64,000 nucleotides of DNA from Sphaerosporella brunnea (GCA_008704415.1 VXIS01000169.1:36305-100304), one strand, 5' to 3'. Positions 1-10,656 are shown, numbered from the stretch's first letter. Notes: generated by a model from the sequence alone, not told the origin. Numbers and translations are program-made.

Positions 1-2
1 CC

Positions 3-176
3 TTCGGCGGAACGGCCGGCTTCGCGGCCTTGTTGGGCCAGGCTCAGCAGAAAGTTGCGGCGGCCCAGCAGCAACAGTCGCCCACTCAGCAATCACCACC
101 ACAGCAGCCGGTGCAAACTCAAAACAGTCAGATTGGAAACATCATGGAGACACTTGCCAAGTGGAAGCAGTCATAA
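3..176 (+). CDS. C-terminal end of a glutamine-rich protein (partial)
   Basis: An open frame entering from the left edge gives 57 codons and ends in TAA at 174-176. The visible part is a Q/A-rich stretch (residues about 13-40 of the fragment) followed by a short predicted helix ending ETLAKWKQS. Glutamine-rich tails closed by a short amphipathic helix are known in fungal RNA-binding proteins such as Nab3-type termination factors, but that assignment is only a guess from the tail. No domain is visible, because the body of the gene lies outside the window. Confidence 0.6.
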   Translation, partial: FGGTAGFAALLGQAQQKVAAAQQQQSPTQQSPPQQPVQTQNSQIGNIMETLAKWKQS

Positions 177-903
177 GTCCAACGAAACGGGGAATTAGAT
201 GTGGGGCGTTTTATGACATCATGGGTTCTCATTATTTTTTGACTCTGCTTTTTCACAATGTTCTGCTGGTGTACTACTGTTTCTTTTCTGATTAGGGGAA
301 AAGTAAATGATTTGTGAAGGCGTTCTTTTTCTGTATCGTAGTCTGCTGATTTTACTTATTGCATTTTACTCTTGCCTACTATTACGATGGACTTGGGGGA
401 GGGGGGAGGATGAGGATTGTTGCTGGATTTTTGTTGATGCCGTGCAAGTTCCCGCTTGGCATGGGCATGTCAGAGTACTGGAGGTGAAGGATTCTGCACT
501 CTAGATAGGATGCTTTTGAGCAAGAAAACCTCACGTAAATAGGCCAGAGAGTGCGTGGTGTTTCCATTTGACGAGTGATAAGTTGTGAACCATCCATCCG
601 GGAATCAGTTGAGAATGATAATGATTGCTGTCTTCAAGGTAGTTTTTTCAAATCAGCAAGAACGGGGGGACCAATCAGACCGTTCAACTACCCTTTGAAT
701 TTGAGCGATCTCACAGAAGATATTTGGGAACAAGAAAGGGTTTCAGAAAATCCGCTCTGGAACAAGGATGCGAGCGTTAATCTTCCTCAAACTGACAACA
801 CTATCCACACTATCCATATTCTCCAACTCGATCTTTCTCACTTTGAAGGTTGAATTTCGAGTGACGCCCGTTGCCGCCTACATAACGTTATCTAACGCGA
901 GCA
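177..903. other. intergenic, no supported gene
   Basis: This is the 3' UTR of the preceding gene plus the upstream region of AAR2. It is T-rich just after the stop (about 230-290). The short open frames here have no recognisable domain and overlap one another on both strands, so none is called. Confidence 0.5.
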
Positions 904-2211
904 ATGACGCAACCAGAACTTCCACCACCACAGCCACCGATATACCCACCGACAATGGCGCCCCCACGAACAACACCAGCAACGCTATACCTAAGCTCTA
1001 TACCGCCATCTTCACATGTGGGTGTAGACCTCAGCTCCTTCAGCACACCGCCGCAATTCGGCGGCATCACATCCCTCCCGCCAGGAATCCACCACGTCTG
1101 GCTCTCGCCCGCGCCGTCGCTGGTGCTCAGATCCGGCTTCTGGGTAGACGTGCCCGCGGGGCTCGGGTGGGCGCAGCACCGCCGGTACGAGGCGGAGATG
1201 GAGGCGCTGGTGCCAGCTGATTTGGCGACGGTCGGGGGGATGCTATTGCCGTATCGCCAGCGGCTGCCTGCCACCGGCGAGGAAACGGCCGCCAGCGATG
1301 CGTGGAACACGTTGGTGGCGCACGTGAGCGCTGCTACGTTGGCAAGGGTTTTTGGAGAGGACTGGAGCGCTGATTCCACCATGCCGTCTTCGGCCGAGGA
1401 TCACGATGGCGCCGACGATGGACTGCCGCCTACCGCCGCCGAGACCGAACGCAGCTTACGTTTTACACCAGTGGACCTGAAGCGGACGTGGCGCGAGGGT
1501 GCCGTCGGGCAGGAGCGCACCACGCAGGCGCGCGACCGCAGTTGGGCGCTCGAGCGGGTGTTGCAGGCGGCTGGCGGGCCGCAGGAGTTGCTTGGTGAGT
1601 GGGAGGTTGCGTTCGTGCTGTGTTATTATTTGGGGAATTATGCGGCCGGTGAGCAGTGGAGGAGGATTGTAGCGCTGTGTTTGACGTGTCGAGAGGCGGT
1701 GGTCGCTCGTGGTGGTAGTGGTGGTGGTAGTGATGGTAGTGCCTTGCTTGTGCAGGTTTTGGCTGCGCTGAGGCGTATGCTTGAGGTACTCGCTGCGGGC
1801 GAGGAGCATGGGTTCCTGGGTGAGGAGGTGTTGGCGGAGGTCGCCAGACTGCTGAGGGGCTTTGGGAAGATGCTGAGGGAAGAGGAGACGGATGATCCTA
1901 GCAGGGGAGTTGAGGTCAGGAGGGAGTTTGAGCACTTGAAGGAGTGGATGGCCAGGAAGATGGATTGTGTGCTTGATACGAGGGAGATGTTGCGGAAGGG
2001 AACCGTCATGACCGAGGAGGGGGATATTGTTGAGGTTGAGGCTGAGGGGCTGGATGAGGAGGAGGAGACTGGAGAGTATGCTCCTGTTATCGTTGAGGAT
2101 GTCGACTTGCAACCATTTACTACTGCTGCTGCTGCTACCAGCAGCCGAGGATCTTCACCGGTGGATGTTATGATGGTTGATGAAGAGGAGGAGGATGATC
2201 CTCGTTTCTAG
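904..2211 (+). CDS. AAR2: A1 cistron-splicing factor AAR2
   Basis: Single exon, 435 codons. AAR2 is the U5 snRNP assembly factor that holds Prp8 in the cytoplasm and is exchanged for Brr2 in the nucleus. The N-terminal half carries the family's opening beta-domain signature (SSFSTPPQFGGITSLPPG, about residues 44-61, then HHVWLSPAP). The C-terminal helical domain includes LLGEWEVAFVLCYYLGNY (about 229-246), matching the family's 'LLGELQ-FAF' block, followed by EQWRRIVALCLTC. The last 80 residues are acidic and low-complexity (EEEETGEY, DEEEEDDPRF). The start at 904 is the first ATG of the frame; the ATG at 955 is an alternative and would remove a proline-rich leader. Prefoldin subunit 3 lies tail-to-tail downstream, 132 bp away. 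Confidence 0.85.
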   Translation: MTQPELPPPQPPIYPPTMAPPRTTPATLYLSSIPPSSHVGVDLSSFSTPPQFGGITSLPPGIHHVWLSPAPSLVLRSGFWVDVPAGLGWAQHRRYEAEMEALVPADLATVGGMLLPYRQRLPATGEETAASDAWNTLVAHVSAATLARVFGEDWSADSTMPSSAEDHDGADDGLPPTAAETERSLRFTPVDLKRTWREGAVGQERTTQARDRSWALERVLQAAGGPQELLGEWEVAFVLCYYLGNYAAGEQWRRIVALCLTCREAVVARGGSGGGSDGSALLVQVLAALRRMLEVLAAGEEHGFLGEEVLAEVARLLRGFGKMLREEETDDPSRGVEVRREFEHLKEWMARKMDCVLDTREMLRKGTVMTEEGDIVEVEAEGLDEEEETGEYAPVIVEDVDLQPFTTAAAATSSRGSSPVDVMMVDEEEEDDPRF

Positions 2212-2343
2212 TTTCGGTTTCAAAAAGCATGGCAGAGGGTTTATATTACACGGCGTTTCGGCAAAAGGGTTGGAGGGGGAAAGGGGGGGCAGTTGATATC
2301 ATTATGTTTTTGCTTTTTTTCCCCAACCAACGAACGGCCCGCT

Positions 2344-3100
2344 CTACTTCTTCTTCCGCTTCTCCTCCTCCTCTGCCTCCGCGCGGTCCCGCCGCTTCAG
2401 CGTGACTTCGTAGTTGTACAGCCTCGCGGTGTTGACCTCCAACGTGGTGATCTGCTGCCTTAGGAAATCCATATCCTCCTCACAGTTCTTCAGGCTCTCC
2501 AAGGCGGCCGAGAGTTTTCCCTCAAGTAGCATCTTAGCCTCCTCGATTGGGTACGCCAGCATAACGTTTGCACCCAGCCACAGGTACACCTCGTCGGTGG
2601 TGCTGCCGTCAATCGTCGCCTTCGCGTACAAGGTGTCGTTGAGCTCGAAGGTAGTGTCGAACGATTTCTTTTCCACGTCCTCAACACCACCGCCGCCGCG
2701 CGCTATCAGAAATTGCACCGTTTCCAGCGTCTTGCGGATATCCGGTATCTTGTCTTTTAGACCCGCGGCCCGTCGCTGCGTGTTGATCTCCATGAATTGG
2801 TATTTACTGGCTGGGTGCGTGGGCGGTCAGGTTTCCTTTTCTTTTTCTTTTTCTTTTTTTTTTCTGATTATGGTTGGAATGGAGGAGAGGAGGCGCACGC
2901 AATCATCTCTTGGAATTTCTTCAGGTTTGGCTCGATCTCGGAACGTGAGCTGACGAAGGACTCTACATCCTCGACGAAGGGCGCAACGGGGATGCCGCGG
3001 GGGTTGGAATCTCTGTTGACTTTTGAGTCAGCGGCCGCTTCGTTTTTTCTTCTTCTTGTTGGGACAGGGGAAGTGAGAGGGCTTACGCGACTTCGGCCAT
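2344..3100 (-). CDS. PAC10: prefoldin subunit 3 (three exons)
   Basis: Exons 3100-3087, 3012-2899 and 2806-2344 join in frame to 196 residues. The start codon is in a 14-nt first exon encoding MAEV. The join gives ADSNPRGIPVAPFVEDVESF, the hallmark N-terminus of prefoldin subunit 3 (VBP1/Pac10/Gim2). Exon 3 supplies KYQFMEINTQRRAAGLKDKI and the second coiled-coil arm. Introns are 74 and 92 bp; the second ends in a CTGAC branch site and an AG acceptor. As an alpha-type subunit it forms the hexameric prefoldin core that passes unfolded actin and tubulin to the CCT chaperonin. The protein ends in a charged tail (EEEEKRKKK). The gene is divergent from the LETM1-like gene. Confidence 0.9.
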
Positions 3101-3298
3101 CGTTGATGCAGAGGTTGGAGATGATGGAGATGGGAGATGGGGGATGGTATTGTTTTGTGGGGCAGCTATGAAGCAACACCTGAGAAGCTCCCCGCGATCC
3201 GCGCCAAGCCTTGGATCCTCGCAACTGCTAAATTTTATTTTATCTCTAAAATTTTAGTTTTATTTCCTTCCTTGGTGACTCTTCTCTGCTATACCGCC
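3101..3298. promoter_or_regulatory. shared divergent promoter of prefoldin 3 and the LETM1-like gene
   Basis: Only 198 bp separate the start codons at 3100 (minus) and 3299 (plus), so both genes must use this interval. It has an AT-rich block (about 3230-3262) next to the LETM1-like side. No TATA box or named operator is claimed. Confidence 0.5.
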
Positions 3299-4300
3299 AT
3301 GAACCCGCTTCACCTTCGGTCCGGCGCCATGCTGTTGGCTCGTCGTCCGCAGCAGAGCATACCACTGCTCTACCGCTGCGCCAGCACGAACTCCTCCACC
3401 ACCTCAACAATTCAGCGCAATCGCAGCCCACCGCTTTCTCCCGCGACCAAGCCCGCGCCGACAGTCTCCATCACCGCCGACGATGCCATCAATGCCCCCA
3501 TCAGCAGCATCCCAGCGCCAATTGAGCTCCCCACAAAAGCTGCCGGCGACAGCACGTTCGGGCACCTCTTCCGGACAGGGAAGGCATATCTCAGTTTCTT
3601 CAAGTCTGGGATGATGGCGATTCTCACGAACTTCAAAGCGACGCGGGGGCTACAAGAGCTGGTCGACAAGCACGAGGGGGGATTGCAGCACCTAGTACAA
3701 CACGGCTTGATCACGCGTGCGCAGTACCAACACCTTCTGCGCGCGAGACACGATATCGTCCGTGTCCCGCTATTTGGTCTCATCTTCATCGTCTTTGGTG
3801 AAACGAGCCCCTTTATCCTGCCGTTTATTCCCAATACCGTACCCTACCCTTGCAGAGTCCCTCAGCAGCTTAATCGCCAAAGGAGAAAGGCGGCAGAGGC
3901 GAGGGAGGCTGCGTTTAGGGCGTTGACGGTGGAGGAGGCGGCGGCGCTGAGGAAGGGGCTGGACCAGCTGTCGAGCCAGGAGTTGGCACATGTAGCGACG
4001 GTGCTGAGGGTCAATTGGTTCTTGAGGAAGTGGAGGCTCAAGAGACATGTGGAGTATCTGGATCACGACTCGGCGCTGCTGCTGCGCGGAGGTGGAGTCG
4101 ATGGGATCGCCAGCGGAGAGGAGTTGACGATGGCGGCGGAGGATAGGGGTATCAGCACGTATGGGAAAAAAGAGGAGGAGATTAGAGACACGCTGAGGGA
4201 CTGGGAGAGGGTTGTCAAGGCGCTTGGTGGCGTGCGACCTGGTGCTTGGTTGGTTAGACCAGAGAGCTGGAGAAGCGCTGGTAACGATTTGAGGGAATAG
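3299..4300 (+). CDS. LETM1-like ribosome-binding-domain protein, mitochondrial
   Basis: Single exon, 333 residues from the ATG at 3299; the frame is open further 5' to 3137, but that part overlaps the divergent promoter. The N-terminus is Arg/Ser/Thr-rich with few acidic residues, as expected of a mitochondrial presequence. Around residues 155-185 a hydrophobic segment (VPLFGLIFIVFGE...ILPFIPNTVPYP) corresponds to the LETM1 membrane segment with its conserved proline turn. It is followed by a basic helical region (LNRQRRKAAEAREAAFRAL) and the LETM1 RBD-like tail, including VLRVNWFLRKWRLKRHVEYL. Family members (Mdm38, Ylh47 and LETM1-like proteins) act at the inner membrane in K+/H+ balance and ribosome association. 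This copy is shorter than Mdm38, so the exact subfamily is open. Confidence 0.75.
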   Translation: MNPLHLRSGAMLLARRPQQSIPLLYRCASTNSSTTSTIQRNRSPPLSPATKPAPTVSITADDAINAPISSIPAPIELPTKAAGDSTFGHLFRTGKAYLSFFKSGMMAILTNFKATRGLQELVDKHEGGLQHLVQHGLITRAQYQHLLRARHDIVRVPLFGLIFIVFGETSPFILPFIPNTVPYPCRVPQQLNRQRRKAAEAREAAFRALTVEEAAALRKGLDQLSSQELAHVATVLRVNWFLRKWRLKRHVEYLDHDSALLLRGGGVDGIASGEELTMAAEDRGISTYGKKEEEIRDTLRDWERVVKALGGVRPGAWLVRPESWRSAGNDLRE

Positions 4301-4329
4301 ATGGCGGGCTTTAATGTTTTGTGACGGGC

Positions 4330-5100
4330 TGTATTATTACTTGTATCTTAGACGGAGGAAACGTCAAGTCTCATAGCACTATCACTCACCCTCCGGTGGG
4401 TGGTCATGCCAACATCGAGGGCAACGAGTTTGCAGACCTTAGGGCCAAGGTCACCAGTGAAGGCCGCCAGCGAGGCGCTTCTACGATAGGTCAGCGCGGC
4501 CCATCTGAGGCGCAAGGCCTCAGAAGCGCGCAGCAGCGGCACCAAGCAGTGGATCCGTCAGAGCGCCAGCCTTCGCGCGTCGTACATCCCGCGGAAGACT
4601 AGCTTCCGGCCAGCTTCAAAGAGGGCGCTTGCCTCCCGGTACTACCAGCTTCTTACTGGGCATTCGATCACGGCGCCCTATCTCAAGGACAAGCTCCGCA
4701 AGCGAGACTCAGATGAGTGCTGGTCCTGTCTCTCGGGCAGACGGCAAAGCCGAGAGCACCTTTTTGAGGAGTGTGACCGGTGGCTCCCTCAGATTCACGC
4801 GCTCTGGCGTACGGTCACGTGGAGAAAGAGCTGGGTGGAAGCGCCTTCGGGGGGCTGTTCCAGGAGGAAAAGGCCACTCCCGCGGTTTCCGCGGGATACT
4901 AGGGTTGGGCAGGCTGTGGCGGTCGCTCCGGCAGAGGATTCGTCATCATTATCGGGAGAGGAGTGGGAGGAGGAGTGAGTGACCTGGCCCAGGAGGCCAT
5001 CCATGGCATTTTTCATGTTGCTACGGGCCTGTTTCTTTCCTTTGTCACCTCCTTATACCTTTTTTTTTCTTTTGTCTGGTATTTCGGGTTGGCGTTGTTG
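4330..5100 (+). pseudogene. LINE relic: RNase H end and C-terminal zinc-knuckle of an RT ORF
   Basis: Two frames carry pieces of a LINE ORF2 end. In the first, 4387-4470 reads VGGHANIEGNEFADLRAKV, the RNase H 'PGH-x-GNE-AD' motif. A frame change then gives SRYYQLLTGHSITAPYLKD and DECWSCLSGRRQSREHLF (4640-4775), the Cys/His knuckle that follows RNase H in Tad-type LINEs. No reverse transcriptase domain remains. A T-rich 3' stretch (about 5060-5076) closes the fragment. It lies directly behind the LETM1-like gene and differs in sequence from the LINE family at 44-48 kb. Confidence 0.7.
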
Positions 5101-6583
5101 ACCATGAGATAGCATCAATACACAATGTCAGTTGACCACCGAGTGATGCCCCATGCAGCACACATGCAAAAACCGAACCGCACGATGACATACATACCTA
5201 GGTACTCTATTCTACTCTACCTTCGGGCTGATTCCCGGAAAAGTTGTGCTTACTATCGACAGCTTTGACGTCACATCGGGCGGCATCTGACAAGGTGCAT
5301 AACACACGATAAAGTGCCATAGCTGTCCATCGTGAAAGTCCACAGTGTGTACTTAGCTGGGCTAGCGCCGCCGGGGGGTTGGCGCTGCTCAAAACAACCC
5401 CACTACACAACGAAAGAAAGAATTTATTCAACAACCATAGAATCAAAGATTTTGATTTGTGGTTGCAGAGTTACAAGGGCTTGAAAATGACGCTGTTAGT
5501 ATGGGTCTGTATGTATGTATCCATCGGTTATGTACTCTATTTATGTAGATTTGCAGGGTTTCACGGCAGCTGCATGCATGGCTGTGTGTATGCACAGTCG
5601 ACTCTCTCTATAAGAATACTGGGGCGTGTTCTCATATACATACATACAATATTCTTACAGGGAGAGCCGACTGTGCTCTAATCAACTGGCAACTTCCGGT
5701 CGGCACTTAAGTAGAGTGCTCGCTTCACGCGCTTCTGGGGCGGCAGGTAAAATCTAGGCCATGAGATATCCAGATCGCGCAATGCAGGGCGCTGACACAT
5801 GTCAATCTTGGCCACGAACTCTGGAGAGGCTGGCCCTTTCGGGAGAGGTACCGATTGTGGCAGTGGCAACCGATTATAAGGGATGTTTTGTGATGATTTG
5901 TCGTGAGCAGATACATGTACTCAAGTACCGCCCATAATCTCCTTCCGTGGTGAGCCGGTTGTGTATTCTGACTACCTATTGACGTTGCTCTGTTGTTTCA
6001 CCCATCTCCAAGAATATACACATTACACAACGTTAACACACGGTGAGCATGAACACAACTCGCCGCCTTGAGGCATTTGCCCCCGTGTTCTCGAGCGGGC
6101 AGGCAGGCTGCGCACAAAACCACATATATATCCGTTGTTCAAAAAGTGAGGCTTTCGGGGGAGAGAGAGAGGCCCGTCTCTTCGAATTTGAGCAGCTCTT
6201 CGCAACATCAACCAGAGTTCTCATCCTCTCCTCCCTTCAACGCAACTACCCGACTGCTCATCTGGCAGGAATCTGGCCACTGGGATCTCGCCTGCAACGT
6301 GTATGGTTGGACGGGTCGGGTGGCTATATTTTTTTTTTGGCACGGAAACAAAAAAATCAAAAACGAAATCCAAATCTTCCCGTACGTTAGTTATCGCTTC
6401 CGTGCCAACGGTTTCTTGTACACACGGGTAACTCTGGCCTGAAGGTGTGTGTGTTTGAAATAACCCCCCCTCCCCACCACCTCCTTCTCTCCCGTCCTAC
6501 ATGTATTGAGTAGGTAGCTCAAATGTTTCTTCCCCACAAAGGTTGAGTGGAACCTGCACCAGTATCACTGTACACAACCCGAG
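5101..6583. other. intergenic, one hairpin repeat, no supported gene
   Basis: Apart from the hairpin at 5592-5676 nothing is recognisable. The open frames (such as 5379-5681 and 6043-6390) are short, biased and lack domains. A T-run at 6330-6339 and a C-run at 6465-6471 are present. Confidence 0.5.
5592..5676. repeat. 85-bp hairpin with about 28-bp inverted arms
   Basis: The left arm begins gcacagtcgactctctct and the right arm ends in its near-complement (ggagagccgactgtgc). Three or so mismatches occur along roughly 26-28 paired bases, leaving a loop of about 30 bp. It looks like a minimal MITE or a foldback. No convincing target duplication is seen. Confidence 0.65.
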
Positions 6584-7998
6584 ATGCTCGTCTACCCCAA
6601 GAGCAAGTTCATCGCATGGATCTATTTCGACGGCGCATTCACAATCCTAGTACTCCTCTTCTCGGGGCTTCGCTTTTACCAGCAGCGGAAACTCCGGCCG
6701 TTGGCGAGGAGCTATGTGGTTGGGAATGTTGCAATCTCGCTGAGCAACGTGTGTATTACCGCGTGGACGATAGTATCCGCCTTCACCAGGATGGAGTATA
6801 TCAAGTGGGAGGAGAATCCGGTGGGATATCCGCCGCCTTGGAGAAAAAATGGGCATTTCGTAAGTTCCCTCCCCACCTACTATCAATCGCAAGGAGAATG
6901 AGAAGTGCTGATCTTACAGTTGCTCTGGCTGGCCGGATATTGGTATCTGATCTGTCTGTGGCTGATAAAACTCTCATTCATATCCACCTACTTCCGCGTA
7001 GTCCCGCACCTCCGGACGTGGGCAAGAAAAGCCCTGTATATCACTGTAGCCTACGTAGCGTGCTCATTTGTCGTCTGCGTCCTGGTGCACAGTCTCTACT
7101 GCAGGCCTGCGACTATAAACTGTATGGCCCCTACCTATCTACGGTAGCTTCTTCGGGTTATATCAATTGCCAGAGTATGTTTGGCTAAAGAATATTTGGA
7201 TTGTTAGGGATCGAAGGACCCTCCCGTTGCTCCCCCTGGCTCTCGGTCCCCTCGCTCTCCGTCATGACTGCCTTCAACATGAGCTCCGACATAGGGTGTA
7301 AGTTCCCTTTCTGCCCCAGCACATCCATGCTAACCGCACCTCCCGCAACAAACAGTACTCATAATCCCGCTCCTCGTGCTCCGCGAGCTGCACCTCCGCA
7401 AAGTCGAGGTCTTCGCCTTCGTATTCGTCTACGCCATCGGCAGCGTCAGCATTTTCGCCTCACTGCTGCGTTACATATTTATCCGGATAGCATACCGCAA
7501 CGGCCTTGGAGTCCGCCCCGGCGATGACCTGGCAGAGAGTATCTACCGCAGCGCTGCGTTGGACGAGAAAATCAAGATCTGGACTACCGTTGAGTATTCC
7601 ACTGCGAGCATCGCGTTTTGTTTGCCGAGTTTGCGGAATATGATGAGGCGGGGAGGCTGCAGGGCGGTGGGAGTGCAGATTGAAGAGAGAGAGATGGTGA
7701 GTAGTGGGACGTATGTTAGTACGGTGGGAGAGACGGGAGTGACGGGGGAAGAGGAGGAGGAGGAGGAGAAACGGGACGGGAGTCAGGCGGAGTTGGCGCC
7801 TGGAATTGGAGCGGCGAGGTGAGTTTTTTTTTTTTTGTGGGGCGTTTGGCGTTCTGGGGGTTTCCGTTGGTATGGTCGATAATTATTTCTCATGATCATT
7901 GCGTGAAACTTGTCTTTCCAAGGTTGAACGTTCTGGTTGGGAATGCAACGTTTGATCGTAAAATCCGTCCCGGACAGCCTGGGGATGTTGAGAGCTAA
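6584..7998 (+). CDS. fungal rhodopsin-domain integral membrane protein (five exons)
   Basis: Exons 6584-6859, 6920-7121, 7208-7297, 7356-7818 and 7923-7998 join without stops to 368 residues. All four introns have GT..AG ends, and the lengths (276+202+90+463+76) total exactly 369 codons. The protein has about seven hydrophobic segments: near residues 8-29, 45-66, 93-115, 125-150, a cluster at 165-200, 210-232 and a C-terminal one. It contains TAFNMSSDIGLLIIPLLVL, the signature helix of the fungal rhodopsin-like family (Fung_rhodopsin, formerly a DUF). The cytoplasmic tail is Glu-rich (GEEEEEEEKRDGS) and ends LNVLVGNATFDRKIRPG. Members are plasma-membrane proteins of unknown ligand. No retinal lysine is claimed. 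Confidence 0.8.
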
Positions 7999-8059
7999 AA
8001 AGCATTATCGTCGACGACGCAGCGCACACACCAAAAGCACCTTTACAGCAACCCCCCAG

Positions 8060-9664
8060 TCAAATACTGAGAGAAACTGAAAACATAGAGAATGAGGGTT
8101 GTAATGTAATATAGTAAAGCAAGTAATGCCAAACTCCTGAAGAAAAAGAAGAAAATATAGGTGGGTGATATCCCATGATTAGAACATCTGTACCCCCCTT
8201 ATCATACCGGCCGGGCTCCTTAAGGCTTGTGGTGCTTGCGACAGGCCCTCCGCTGAGCCCTCCGGACTGCATTTCCACTTGATTCAGCAAGTGGACCTCC
8301 TCCGCCTCCTCCGCCTCCTCATCAACATCCATCTCAGAGCCATCCTCCATACCACACATTAGGTGATCCACCTCTCGCTCCACCTCACTATCTTGTGCCT
8401 CTATGACATTCTCATCGCGCCTAGCCTTTCGCTTGTCCTTTGCAGCAGCAGGATTACCCGCTCTTGCCTTGCCCTCTATAGGGGGTAGGGGCTCCCGGGC
8501 TACCCGCGCCTCCTGGAGGGACTTCTGGGTTGCAAATCTCGAGGTAGAGAGAACTTTCCGGCTTGGCTTCGAAGGCTTTTTGCGAGAGAGAGAGAGAGAA
8601 CCTGTTTGAGCTCGGCTTCAAGGACTCCCAGTCGTGCTTCAAGAGATTGACCTTCCGAACTGAGATCTCTAATCACCTCTTGAGCCTTCTCTATGGTGCA
8701 CCGGCATAGACTTGTCCACACGGTGCGTAGAAGGGGTCGAAGGCCTTCTCGGGGTAGTAGGAATGTCAGGTGCTTGGGAAACAATGACGCAAGCTGGGGG
8801 TGGGTGAGGACCCGCTGTCGACTCAATCGCCGTCCAGTCTTTTGTCCAATCGTTGTCAGTCAAGTAGAAGGCAGTATCAGGGTGGATATCAAGATCCTTG
8901 TGCCACCCCATCTTGTGTTTCTCATCAGCGTAGATGTAAAAGGCTGGGAGACGCTTGCCTATCGCGTTGATACACTCACCGGCAATCAACGTCACCCACT
9001 CGCGGTTGCCCTGTTGAGTCTTCTGCGGTGTTTTGACCCTCGTCCGAGTGATCGCCAGCTCGTTCTTCTTGTCGCCTTGCCCCATCATGGTCCCCTTCTC
9101 ATCCATGTTCCACATGTTTTCCGGCTAGATCTTGTTGCGGCGGATGAGAGTTGAAAGCTTCTCAAAGTGGTCCTTTACTGTGTCGACGTTCATCGCTGCG
9201 ACTCTATCGCGCTCCACAGCTCGTGCAACCTTTGTACTGACCTCTGGGTGGCGTCTCAAGAAGCGCGTGAATCACCGATAGTCGCTTGGAGTTGTTCCCC
9301 ACGCCGGTTCACGATCTCAAGGGCCATCTGCCGCCCTCCTTATGCCTTGGTGCGAGCCACAACGCGTCTCTATCCTCAATTCAGCGTATCATTTCGTTCT
9401 CCTCCTGCCGAATACAATATGATCAAAACAAAAATCGTTCTCCTCCTCCTCCGGGGTTAGGGCTTGCTCATTTTGGTGGGCTTCTCTGGCTGGGCGGGTG
9501 CGGCCCGAGAGGCGGTTGTGGAGGGTGTTCCTATGGATCCCCCAATGGTCTGCTATATGCTTTATCTTCGCCTCTGGATGCTCCTCAAGATCCTTGAGTG
9601 CTTTGGCTATTCTCTCCTCCCGACCCTCGTACTTTTCGGCCTTTTTACTGCGTCGTTGCGGCAT
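8060..9664 (-). pseudogene. Fot1/pogo-type transposase relic lacking the central catalytic region
   Basis: Reading the minus strand from 9664, residues 1-60 form a psq/CENP-B-like helix-turn-helix (RIAKALKDLEEHPEAKIKH, DHWGIHRNTLHNRL). After in-frame stops comes the second HTH region (RRHPEVSTKVARAVERDR). The first DDE block follows at 8669-9115 (MWNMDEKGTMMGQGDKKNEL ... EWVTLIAGECINA). After NDWTKDW the frame jumps to a C-terminal coiled coil (IEKAQEVIRDLSSEGQSLEA, about 8590-8700) and an acidic tail at 8060-8383. The segment holding the later catalytic Asp residues is missing, and several stops look like C-to-T changes of CAG or TGG codons. It is therefore inactive. Terminal inverted repeats could not be placed. 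Confidence 0.8.
9407..9434 (+). mobile_element. 28-bp LINE 3'-tail insertion flanked by a 13-bp target duplication
   Basis: The 28 bases match the 3' terminus of the LINE family at 46-47 kb (compare 46031-46057 on the minus strand) with one mismatch, and they end in the same A-rich tail. On either side stands the identical 13-mer tcgttctcctcct (9394-9406 and 9435-9447). Removing the insert and one repeat restores the Fot1 reading frame (LTPEEENEMI). It is an extremely 5'-truncated target-primed insertion into an already resident transposon. Confidence 0.8.
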
Positions 9665-10656
9665 CGTAAGGGGTGTTGTTGTTCAGGTGCGTCGCGACTG
9701 GACGTCATAACTCGTGCACAACAGGCCAGCCGTGCCCAACCGCTGCCGACGATATCGGTAGGCAATCTGCTTACCCAAATTCATAACCCGAACCTGAGTA
9801 CTCCCATTCCAAATGGTCGAAGCCCCCTAGGAAGCGCCAAACTATAGAAACCGGCAGGCCAATGCCTTTCTTGGCTGGGCCCTTCTAATCAAACTGACAA
9901 ATGACTGAACCTCGCCATGCCATGAAATGTCACTCAGAAGCTACCGAGGACTTCCCGACGCATTGGACGTTGACCATCCCCTCCCCATCCGAATACAAGG
10001 TAGCCGATGCAACCCGCGCGCCTGGCCAGCTAGTGACAACTCTGCCAGAATATGGTAGTGTTTATCCAACTTTTTCCGTGCAAAACTTTGCCTATGTACA
10101 CGTATGTATGTAGATATTGCCTTGGTGGTGCAATATTTTGATCCATTCGAATGCAGTATCCACTGCGGGCGGGCGCACCCCGCCTGGGGCGGCGATGCGG
10201 CGGCCATCGAACGCTGGCTACCTTCGACTGCATCTATCTATGTTGATACGGGAATAAACTTCCTGTTGGTGGTGGCCACTATCGGCAACCCACGCAGAAA
10301 CACTCAGAGTCCTGGTGATGGCCCGTCGAGTGTCTGCCCGGCGAGGTGGACGGCATGGTGGTAGCTCTCTTTTAGGAAAATGAGTAGGGCTAAAAGAGGG
10401 ACGCTGTGCGGTGGTCTACTTAATTCGATCTACGCAAATCCAAGACCACTATCTATTAATTTCGGGTTTCCGTTTGTCTATATGTACAGATCACTTGGTC
10501 TCCGTTTGCGAAGTGTTGTTGCTTAGTCTGTCGTATGAGTGTCTCCACACGGCGATTGGCCAACCTGCCGCGGAGCATGATGGACTGTCTCCTGTTTATT
10601 ACACATGCGTTACCACCGCCACCGGGCTGGTTGCATTCATATATGGCCCGCAGGCC
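9665..10656. other. intergenic, no supported gene
   Basis: This probably includes the outer end of the Fot1 relic and the upstream region of the proline-rich orphan. The open frame continues upstream of 10657 to 10411, but its sequence there has no recognisable domain. Confidence 0.4.

Noticed and set aside
5379..5681. Small membrane protein ORF of 100 aa
   Set aside because: It overlaps the hairpin repeat, has no domain, and its hydrophobicity comes from T-rich sequence.
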